Made by a program: the position numbers and the translations under genes. Below are positions 1-6,785 of a stretch of DNA of 21,690 nucleotides, one piece after another. The stretch is from CAZRDB01 sp964598695 (lineage in GTDB: Bacteria; Armatimonadota; Zipacnadia; UBA1398). The notes below the pieces were generated by a model. That model was not told the origin of the DNA, did no database searches, and worked only from the letters and a program-made list of their open reading frames with translations. The DNA is taken from positions 1 to 21,690 of the forward strand of contig CAZRDB010000070.1 in NCBI GenBank assembly GCA_964598695.1. Direction: 5' to 3'. The first letter of the stretch is position 1; each line of letters opens with the position of its first letter.

Positions 1-3000
1 GCGCCCGTGCCCGTGCCCGCCGCGGTTCCCGCCCCGGTAGCCGCGCCGGCGCCCGCGGTGGCCCCCGCGCCCGTCGCACAGGTCCCCCCTCCCGTCTACC
101 GGCCGAGGGCCGAGCCGGCCCGTCCCCCGGCCCGTGAGGCTGCCCCGCGGCGCCTCTCGGCACCCGCGCGCTCCGGCGCCCTCGAGGAACTCGTGGGCGG
201 CAAGCTCGCCCTATGGGCGGGGATCGCGCTGGTCTCGATCGCCGGCGCCCTGGGCCTCGCCCTGGGCTGGTCGCAGATCGCGCCCGTCGGGCGCTGCCTG
301 CTCGGGATCGCCGCGGGCGCGGCCTTCCTCGGCGCCGGCGAGAGCCTCCGGTCGCGCACCTCGCGCGCGGCGACCGAAGGGGTCTCCGCCTGTGGGATCG
401 TCCTCCTGTACCTCTCGGTCTGGGCGGCCACCGCCCACTACGACCTCCTGCCGATGGCGCCCGGCTTCGTGGCCATGGCCCTCGTCACCGCGCTGTGTGT
501 CGGCCTCTCCGTCCACTACGAGGCGATCAGCCTGATGCTGATCGCGCTGCTGGGCGGCTTCCTGACCCCCATCGGGCTGCGAGGCGGCGGCCCCGGCGAC
601 AGCAACCCGCACTACCTGCTCGGCTACCTGGCCGTGCTCAACGTCGGCGTGCTGGCGGCCTCGCTCGTCCATCGCTGGCGGTCGATCCACTACCTGGCGC
701 TCGCGCTGACGGGGCTGTGGATGCTCGGGTGGCTGAACCTGGAGTGGCGGCACGCGCCGGGGAGCGAGTGGACGGTCTTCGCCTACCTGACCGCCTACTT
801 CCTCACCTTCGTCGGCGTGGCCGCTGCCTACGCGTACCGGCTCCGTCGCGTGACGACGGCCGAGGATGTCGCGTTGCTGGTGAGCCTGACCACGATGTAC
901 CTCCTGGCGGGGCTCGCCGTGCTGCCGGACGACCCGGGCTGGGTCCGCGGGGCACTCGCCCTCGGCCTCTCGGCCTGGTGGGGCCTCCTCGCGTGGTCGG
1001 CCGCCGTGCGGCTGCCGGAGGACACCAACCTGCGGACGACGACGGCCGCGCTCGCGATCTGCGCGCTCACCGTCGCGTTCCCGCTGCTGTATCAGGGCGA
1101 CGGCCTCGCCCTCGCCTGGGCGCTCCAGGCGGCCGGCCTCGCGGTGCTCGCGGCCGCCGCGCGCCGCACCGCCATCCTCACCGGCGCACTGGCGGTCTGG
1201 GGCGTGAGCATCGCGGCGATGGTGGACGCCGACCGCAGTTACCCGGAGCCGGCCGGGCCGTGGATCGTCGATGGCCGTGGGCTCACGCTCGCACTCGTGA
1301 TCGCCGCCGGCGCCACGATCGCGACCCTCGCCTGCCGCTGGTCGCGGCGCGAAGCGTGCGAACGGCGCGGCTACGTCGCCGGCGTCGCCAACACGGCCGC
1401 GGCCGCCGCCGCGCTCCTGGCGGTCTGGTTCATCGGCCGCGAGGTCTACGACGGACAGGCGCGCTTCGGGTGGTTCGACCAGCTCCCGCTTGCGGCGACG
1501 GGTCTGCTGTTCTGCGCGGTCCTGATGGGCTACGTCGCGGCCTGCATCGCGCTGGGGCTCCGGACGCGGATCCCGGGCTTGCGCTGGGCCGGGGCCTGTG
1601 TCGGCGCGGCGGCCTTGGCCGGCACGCTGCTCGGGGCCGCCGCGAGCATCGAGGCCGGCTGGCCGCCGTTCCGGAGCATCCGGGTCGTTGCCCTGGCCGC
1701 GACGGTGCTCGCCTGCGCCCTCCTCGCCTGCGCCTCGCGGCGGTGGCGTGACCACCTCTCTCCCGGCGATGCGGGCCTGCTGCGGCCGGGGATCTTCGCG
1801 ATGATCGCCAACCTCGTCGTGCTCTGGGCCGTGACCCAGGAGACCGCCCTTGCCGTCCTCGAGGCCCGAGCCGGGCTTGCTGATCGGGGCGCGTTCGCAC
1901 TGTACGTCGTGGCGCTCGTCTGGCTCGCCCACAGCCTGGCCTCGGTCGTGGCCGGCTGCGTCTGGCGCATCGCGCCCTTCCGCTGGACGGGGATCTGCGC
2001 GGCCGCGCTGGCGACGTTCGGCATGCTCGCGGCCTCGACCGTCTCCGGCCCTCGGGAGTGGGCGCCGTTCGTGAACATCCGGGCGGCCGGGCTCGCGGGC
2101 TCGATCGTGCTGGCCGGGCTCCTGGCGCTCGCCTCCCGGCGCTGGTGGGACCGCATCGACGACGCCGAGGTCTCCGCCTTCCTTCCGAAGAACCTCGCGG
2201 TCGCCGCCCACTGCGTCCTGTTGTGGCTGCTCACGCAGGAGCTGCACGCCGCCGTGTGGCGCGCGCAGCTCGAACGCGGGAGCGAGCGCGAGTTCGCCGC
2301 CTTCTTCGCGGTCGCCCTCGTCTGGGTGGCCCACTCCGTGGCCTCGGTCGTCCTGGGCTTTCACTGGAGGAGCCGGGGCCTGCGGGCACTGGGCATCCTC
2401 TCGGGCCTTGCGGTGACGGCGGCGACCCCGTTCGCGGCGCTGCTGTCGTCCGACGTGGAGTGGACGCCGTACCTCAACCCGCGCGCCGCGGCACTCGCCG
2501 GGCTCACAGCCGGAGCAGTGGCCGTCGCGATGGCCTCGCACCGCTGGCGTGAGGAGCGCGGACCGGGCGAGCGCCTGCTGCTCCGTGCCGAGCACTTCGG
2601 CACCCTGGCGGGGTTCCTGCTCCTGTGGCTGACTACGCAGGAGACCTACCGCGTGTTCGAGGCCTACCGGTTCCCCTCACAGGACCACTGGCGGCACGCC
2701 GCCCAGCTCGCGGTCTCACTGGTCTGGACGGTCTACGCCGCGGTCTCCATGGGGATCGGCATCGCGTTCCGCCGCAAGCGCGTCCGCCTGATCGCGCTGG
2801 CCGTCTTCGGGCTGGCGCTCGGGAAGGTCTTCCTCCACGACTTCGGCTTCCTCCAGGGCGGGTACCGCGTGCTCTCGTTCGGGGCACTCGGGCTCATCCT
2901 GATCGGTGTCGCCGTCCTCTACGGGCGCTACCGGGACGTGATCGTGGGTTCCGGCATCGCGCCACCGGCTCCGGCGAGCGACGGGACCGACGCGGTGGCC

Positions 3001-3012
3001 CCGCCCGCGTAG
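1..3012 (+). CDS. DUF2339 family polytopic membrane protein, 5' end outside the window
   Basis: The reading frame is open from base 1, so the gene is probably cut by the window edge; the first in-window start is GTG at 7, giving 1001 residues. Residues 1-55 are a Pro/Ala-rich linker. About residue 60 onward is almost continuous hydrophobic helices separated by short Arg/Trp loops. The segment LVGGKLALWAGIALVSIAGA, then a Gly-rich helix pair and LLGGFLTPIGL (about 179-189), is the usual DUF2339 core. The family normally has an N-terminal coiled coil and Pro-rich linker ahead of the membrane part, consistent with a missing 5' end. From about residue 440 the protein is made of repeats of about 133 residues carrying W-x-x-T-Q-E, E-W-x-P-x-x-N-x-R and A-S-x-R-W motifs. 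The family function is unknown. It ends TAG at 3010-3012, just before a strong hairpin. Confidence 0.85.
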   Translation, partial: APVPVPAAVPAPVAAPAPAVAPAPVAQVPPPVYRPRAEPARPPAREAAPRRLSAPARSGALEELVGGKLALWAGIALVSIAGALGLALGWSQIAPVGRCLLGIAAGAAFLGAGESLRSRTSRAATEGVSACGIVLLYLSVWAATAHYDLLPMAPGFVAMALVTALCVGLSVHYEAISLMLIALLGGFLTPIGLRGGGPGDSNPHYLLGYLAVLNVGVLAASLVHRWRSIHYLALALTGLWMLGWLNLEWRHAPGSEWTVFAYLTAYFLTFVGVAAAYAYRLRRVTTAEDVALLVSLTTMYLLAGLAVLPDDPGWVRGALALGLSAWWGLLAWSAAVRLPEDTNLRTTTAALAICALTVAFPLLYQGDGLALAWALQAAGLAVLAAAARRTAILTGALAVWGVSIAAMVDADRSYPEPAGPWIVDGRGLTLALVIAAGATIATLACRWSRREACERRGYVAGVANTAAAAAALLAVWFIGREVYDGQARFGWFDQLPLAATGLLFCAVLMGYVAACIALGLRTRIPGLRWAGACVGAAALAGTLLGAAASIEAGWPPFRSIRVVALAATVLACALLACASRRWRDHLSPGDAGLLRPGIFAMIANLVVLWAVTQETALAVLEARAGLADRGAFALYVVALVWLAHSLASVVAGCVWRIAPFRWTGICAAALATFGMLAASTVSGPREWAPFVNIRAAGLAGSIVLAGLLALASRRWWDRIDDAEVSAFLPKNLAVAAHCVLLWLLTQELHAAVWRAQLERGSEREFAAFFAVALVWVAHSVASVVLGFHWRSRGLRALGILSGLAVTAATPFAALLSSDVEWTPYLNPRAAALAGLTAGAVAVAMASHRWREERGPGERLLLRAEHFGTLAGFLLLWLTTQETYRVFEAYRFPSQDHWRHAAQLAVSLVWTVYAAVSMGIGIAFRRKRVRLIALAVFGLALGKVFLHDFGFLQGGYRVLSFGALGLILIGVAVLYGRYRDVIVGSGIAPPAPASDGTDAVAPPA

Positions 3013-3030
3013 GCCCACCGGTACGCGAGA

Positions 3031-3062
3031 CCGGGGAGGGGCGCTCGCGCGCCCCTCCCCGG
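3031..3062. terminator. Perfect 14-bp hairpin between convergent genes
   Basis: CCGGGGAGGGGCGC at 3031-3044 pairs perfectly with 3049-3062 around a TCGC loop. It lies 18 bases after the DUF2339 stop and 21 bases before the convergent chemoreceptor stop. There is no T-tract on either strand, so it is best read as a bidirectional, GC-rich terminator or 3'-end stabiliser. Confidence 0.7.
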
Positions 3063-3083
3063 AGGGGTCCTTCCGAGAGGTGG

Positions 3084-5024
3084 CTAGACCCGGAAGCGGT
3101 TCACGACCTCGGAGAGCGAGGAAGCCGCGGCAGCGGCCTGCTGGGCCGCGGCGGCGATCGCCTCCGAGCCGGCGGTCAGCTCCTCGGCCGCGGCGGAAGC
3201 CTGCTGGGCCGACGCGGCCGATCCCTCCGAGATCGAGGCGACGGTGTCGATCGCCGATGAGACCTGGGCGGTCACCGAGGCGGTCTGATCCACCAGCTCG
3301 CCGACCCGCGCCGCCGCCTCCGCGATCGAACGGCGCTCCTGCTCGACCTGCGTCATCTGCTTCTCCGCGGCCTCCGCGGCCTGGCGGACCCGTCCGACGC
3401 CCGCCGCGGCCTGCTGCGCGGCCTCGGTGATCCGCTGGAGCGCCGCCGACGAGCGCTCGACCAGCGCCGCCCCGTCGCGCGCGGCCACGGTGCCCTCCTC
3501 CTGCAGGTGGACGATCTGGTCGATCGAGCCGCGCACCTCGCGGACGATCGAGGCGATCTCGCCCGACGACTGCGCGGCCCTCTCGGCCAGCTTGCGCACC
3601 TCCTCGGCGACGACGGCGAAGCCCTTGCCGTGCTCGCCCGCGCGCGCCGCCTCAATCGCCGCGTTGAGCGCGAGCAGGTTGGTCTGCTCGGCCACGTCGT
3701 TGATCACGTCGACCATCTCGCCGATGGCCTCCGAGCGCTGCGCGAGGCCGCGGACCTGCTCCATCGCCGTGTTGGAGTTGCCCTGGATGCGGAGCATCCC
3801 CGCGTTGGTCTCCTCGGCGATCGACTGGCCCTCCTCGGCGGCCTGACGGGCGTTCTCGGCCGCCGTGCCGACCTCGCCCGCGACGTCGCGGATCTGGCCC
3901 ACCGCCGTCTCCATCGCCTCGATGCTGCGGCCCGCCGCGTTCACGGCCGAGAGCACGTCGCCCTGGCCCGCGCGCATCTGCTCCGTCGAGCGGGCGACCT
4001 CGCCCACCTGGCCGGTCGCCTGGCTGAGCTGCTCGCTCTGGTTGGTGGCGCCGCGCGCGACCTCCTCGGCCGCGATCGAGACCTGCTCGACGCCCCGCGT
4101 CGTCTCCTGGGCGGAAGAGGCGACCTCCTGCGCGGCCGCGGCGACGCCGTTGGCCGACTCCTGCGCCACCTGAACGACCGCCTGGATGTTCTCCACGAAG
4201 CGGTTGAAGTAGCGCGCCAGGGCCCCGGTCTCATCGCGCGTGGCGACCGCGATCCGCTGCCGCAGGTCGCCCTCGCCCTCCGAGATGTCCCGCAGGCTGC
4301 TCACGACGGAGTTGATGCCTCGGCACAGGCCGAAGGCGAGGAGCATGCCCAGGGCCAGAGCCGAGACGAGACCGACGGCGGCCGAGGAGAGCGCGGCGCG
4401 AACCGCGCCGACCGCGTCGGCATCGGCCTCGTGCGTGGCTTCGTCCATCGCGTGGGTCGAACTCTCCTGGATCGCCTGCCCCGCCTCCATCATCGTGTTC
4501 ATGTGCTCGAGGAGGGTGTCGTGCGCCGCGTTGGCCTTCGCGCGCAGTTCGTTCCGCTGGGCCCCGAGCGAGGGGTCCTTGTCGCCCTTGGCCGCCCGAT
4601 CGTCGATCTCCCACATCGCCCGCAGCGCCGGCGCGACCGTCTCGGTGAAGGCCTTGTCGAACTCCGCGTCGGCCGCGGTGTAGGTGTCGTACAGCTTCTT
4701 CCGCTCCGCGTCGCTCGCCGCCATCTGCTGCACGGCCTCGTCGAGCTCGGTGCGCTCCGCCTCGATCGCCTCGAGGTTGGCGATGGCCTTCTCGTTCTTG
4801 TTGATCCAGAAGTCGGCGACGCAGGCGTACTGCTGCTGCGTCAGCATCATCATCTGCTGAACGGTCACAGCGTCCTTGCCGCGCTGCGATGCCTCCGCGG
4901 CGGCCGTCCGCGTCGCCTGGGCGGCGCGCACGACGAGGAACGAGCCGACTCCGAACACGCACAGGGTCAGCCCGAAAGCCAGGACGATCTTCCAGCGCAC
5001 AGAGAGGTTCGCGAAGAGCTTCAC
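3084..5024 (-). CDS. Methyl-accepting chemotaxis protein (transmembrane chemoreceptor)
   Basis: A 646-residue chemoreceptor. TM1 is about residues 11-33, the extracytoplasmic sensor about 34-210 (mainly helical, four-helix-bundle-like), TM2 about 212-234, and a HAMP domain about 235-285. A long Ala/Gln/Glu-rich coiled coil follows to the end. The conserved hairpin tip that binds CheA/CheW is unmistakable at about 446-483 (EQTNLLALNAAIEAARAGEH and the following GKGFAVVAEEVRKLAERA). The arms on each side of the tip are about equal in length, with no insertion. The C-terminus ends NRFRV, without a CheR-tethering pentapeptide. The start is GTG at 5024, with GGAAAGG 15 bases upstream; the frame stays open further upstream but there is no better start there. 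No che genes are in the window. The ligand cannot be told from the sequence. It lies 381 bp downstream of the regulator operon on the same strand. Confidence 0.95.
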   Translation of the reverse strand: MKLFANLSVRWKIVLAFGLTLCVFGVGSFLVVRAAQATRTAAAEASQRGKDAVTVQQMMMLTQQQYACVADFWINKNEKAIANLEAIEAERTELDEAVQQMAASDAERKKLYDTYTAADAEFDKAFTETVAPALRAMWEIDDRAAKGDKDPSLGAQRNELRAKANAAHDTLLEHMNTMMEAGQAIQESSTHAMDEATHEADADAVGAVRAALSSAAVGLVSALALGMLLAFGLCRGINSVVSSLRDISEGEGDLRQRIAVATRDETGALARYFNRFVENIQAVVQVAQESANGVAAAAQEVASSAQETTRGVEQVSIAAEEVARGATNQSEQLSQATGQVGEVARSTEQMRAGQGDVLSAVNAAGRSIEAMETAVGQIRDVAGEVGTAAENARQAAEEGQSIAEETNAGMLRIQGNSNTAMEQVRGLAQRSEAIGEMVDVINDVAEQTNLLALNAAIEAARAGEHGKGFAVVAEEVRKLAERAAQSSGEIASIVREVRGSIDQIVHLQEEGTVAARDGAALVERSSAALQRITEAAQQAAAGVGRVRQAAEAAEKQMTQVEQERRSIAEAAARVGELVDQTASVTAQVSSAIDTVASISEGSAASAQQASAAAEELTAGSEAIAAAAQQAAAAASSLSEVVNRFRV

Positions 5025-5037
5025 GGTTGCGTCACGG
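5025..5037 (-). repeat. 13-base motif abutting the chemoreceptor start (copy 1)
   Basis: CCGTGACGCAACC on the minus strand ends directly at the GTG start of the chemoreceptor. The same 13 bases occur at 11202-11214 upstream of the first lipoprotein gene of the regulator operon. In both copies the motif is followed by RTG. The function is unknown and chance is possible. Confidence 0.35.
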
Positions 5038-5226
5038 GACCTTTCCGCCGGGGGGGCACGGTCGACAGGAACACGGGGATCGGACGTGTCGGCGCCGAGT
5101 GGCAAGACCGTGGGAGGGGGGCGGAGCCCGCCGCCATCGCATCGTGCACGAGTCCCCACCACCGTTCGCTTCAGGTACCACCGGCCGACAGCGCCTGCAT
5201 CGCGGAACCAGAAGGGCAAGAGCCGC

Positions 5227-5248
5227 GCCGGCCCCTTCGGGCGCCGGC
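5227..5248. promoter_or_regulatory. Hairpin in the chemoreceptor leader
   Basis: GCCGGC at 5227-5232 pairs with GCCGGC at 5243-5248. There is one C-C mismatch, then two further C-G pairs, closing a TTCG tetraloop as read on the plus strand. It lies just downstream of a TATACT hexamer for minus-strand transcription and about 200 bases before the chemoreceptor start. It could be an attenuator or leader structure; there is no T-tract. Confidence 0.3.
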
Positions 5249-5340
5249 ACGGGAGGGAGTATAGGTCGGTGGGGATCCGGCGGTGCATCGGGGGAACGCG
5301 GATCGTACGGGGGGGAAGGACTGACATTCGCCGCGCGGCG

Positions 5341-5358
5341 CCTGAGAGACGACTCAGG
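5341..5358 (-). terminator. Possible terminator hairpin after the regulator operon
   Basis: CCTGAG and CTCAGG pair around a 6-base loop, 48 bases after the stop of the REC-AAA+-Fis gene. The stem is short and there is no T-tract, so confidence is low. A second CCTGAGAGA copy at 5387-5395 could form an alternative pairing. Confidence 0.25.
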
Positions 5359-5405
5359 GATTCCCCTAGCCGGCCCTTCGCAGAACCTGAGAGATCCGGG
5401 CCACG

Positions 5406-6785
5406 CTACAGCCCGTGCTTGGCGAGAAGCCGACGCGTCTGGTCGTAGCTGAGGCCGAGCGCCTCGGCCGCTCGCCGTCGGTTGCCGCCGGCCGCCGCGA
5501 GGGCGCGGCTGAGCAGGCCGACCTCGTACCGGGCGACGCGCTCCTCGAACGTGCCGGTCTCGGGCTCCTCGAACGCGCCCGGCTCCGGCCCGCCGGCGGC
5601 CGTCTCGGCCTGGGGGAGGAGCGCGCGGACGGCGGCCGCGTCGACCGTGCTCTCGTCGAGGCAGGTCGCGAGACTTTCGACGAAGTTGCGCAGCTCGCGC
5701 ACGTTCCCGGGCCAGGGGTACCGCTGCATGGCCTCCATCGCCTCGGGCGCGAACGCCAGCAGCGCGACGCCGGCCACCTCGGCGTGGAACCGCTGTGCGA
5801 AGTGCTCGGCAAGGACCGGGATGTCCTCCTGCCGCTCGCGCAGGGGCGGGATCCGCACGACGTCGAAGGCGATCCGGTCGTAGAGGTCGGCGCGGAACCG
5901 GCCTTCGTCGATGGCGCTGCGCAGGTCGGCATTGGTCGCCGCGACGATCCGCACGTCGACCGTGATCGTGCGGGTCCCCTGGACCCTCTCGAAAGACTGG
6001 TACTCGATCACCCGCAGGATCTTGCGCTGGAACTCTGGGCCCATGTTGCCGATCTCGTCGAGGAACAGCGTGCCGCGGTCGGCGAGGTCGAACCGGCCCT
6101 CCTTGAACGGGGCGCCGTCGAACGCGTTCTCCTCCTGGCCGAACAGCTCGCACTCGAGCAGGCCCTCGGCCAGCGCCGCGCAGTTGACGGTCACGAACGG
6201 CTTGCTCGCGCGCGGGGACTGCTGGTGCAGCGCGCGCGCGACCAGCTCCTTCCCCGTTCCCCGCTCGCCTAGCACGAGCACCGGCCGGGGCACCGAGGCC
6301 AGCCGTCGGATCTGCTCCAGCACCTGCCGCATCGCCGGGCTCGCGCCGACGAGCGCCCTGCCCCGCTCGAGCTGACCGCGGAGGCGGGCGTTCTCCGCCA
6401 GGACGCGCTCGTAGCGCTCGATCCGACGGAGGGCCGCCGCGAGGGTGTCGGGAACGTGGGCGTCCTTCTCCAGGAAGTCGGTCGCGCCGAGTTGGAGCGC
6501 CTCGACGGCATCGCGGACCGAGCCCTTGCCCGTGAGGATCAGGACCGGGACCTCGTGGCCGTCGCTCCGGAGCCGGCGCAGTGCCTCCATGCCGCCGAGC
6601 TTGCCGGCGCCGAAGTCGAGATCGAGCACCACGAGCGACAGCCCCGGAGCGCCGCGCGCGATCTGCGCCAGCGCCTCCTCGGCGTCAGCGGCCTCGAGCG
6701 GCTCGAAGCCCTGAGCCCGGAGCAGGCTCGCGACCCATGAGCGCACCTCGGGCTGGTCGTCCGCGACGAGCACGCGTCCGGTCAT
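5406..6785 (-). CDS. NtrC-type response regulator (REC-AAA+-Fis) with a non-canonical GAFTGA loop
   Basis: 459 residues with the full architecture of a sigma-54 activator. The receiver domain is about 3-120: acidic pair D9-D10, likely phospho-acceptor D55 in VVLDL, T85, and K107 in FLEKD. The AAA+ domain is about 143-375: Walker A GERGTGKE 173-180, Walker B FLDE 241-244, FRADLYDRI 297-305, and YPWPGNVREL 356-365. A Fis-type helix-turn-helix fills about 420-459 (GGNRRRAAEALGLS). The striking deviation is the loop that is GAFTGA in the family: here it is N220-A-F-D-G-A225. The ATPase and DNA-binding parts look intact, so the gene is not decaying. The ATG start overlaps the kinase stop as ATGA, indicating translational coupling and identifying the kinase as its likely phosphodonor. 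It probably activates the divergent sigma-54-like protein of the same operon; action with another sigma factor is the alternative. Confidence 0.93.
   Translation of the reverse strand: MTGRVLVADDQPEVRSWVASLLRAQGFEPLEAADAEEALAQIARGAPGLSLVVLDLDFGAGKLGGMEALRRLRSDGHEVPVLILTGKGSVRDAVEALQLGATDFLEKDAHVPDTLAAALRRIERYERVLAENARLRGQLERGRALVGASPAMRQVLEQIRRLASVPRPVLVLGERGTGKELVARALHQQSPRASKPFVTVNCAALAEGLLECELFGQEENAFDGAPFKEGRFDLADRGTLFLDEIGNMGPEFQRKILRVIEYQSFERVQGTRTITVDVRIVAATNADLRSAIDEGRFRADLYDRIAFDVVRIPPLRERQEDIPVLAEHFAQRFHAEVAGVALLAFAPEAMEAMQRYPWPGNVRELRNFVESLATCLDESTVDAAAVRALLPQAETAAGGPEPGAFEEPETGTFEERVARYEVGLLSRALAAAGGNRRRAAEALGLSYDQTRRLLAKHGL

Larger units (their letters stand above)
5025..5405. 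other. Gene-free leader between the regulator operon and the chemoreceptor
   Basis: I see no convincing gene in these 381 bases. On the minus strand, going downstream from the regulator stop, it holds a 6-bp hairpin (5341-5358), a TATACT hexamer (5258-5263) with no good -35 partner, a hairpin at 5227-5248, and a 13-base sequence (5025-5037) touching the chemoreceptor start. The run of G at 5309-5315 is unremarkable at this base composition. A long 5' leader for the chemoreceptor is likely, but I could not match it to a known riboswitch. Confidence 0.6.

Noticed and set aside
211..2595. Long antisense open frame (794 codons) opposite the DUF2339 gene
   Set aside because: Composition is Arg/Gly/Glu/Pro-rich without domains or a plausible start context; long stop-free antisense frames are expected at this GC content.
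3507..5264. 585-codon plus-strand frame opposite the chemoreceptor gene
   Set aside because: It is the reverse complement of a bona fide chemoreceptor and its Leu/Arg/Asp-rich product has no recognisable domain.
5330..5401. Glycine-riboswitch-like CTCTCAGG repeats on the minus strand (and CTGAGA, as in TPP riboswitches, on the plus strand)
   Set aside because: Only isolated conserved-looking words are present; the ordered core elements of either aptamer are missing and the words are explained by simple inverted repeats.
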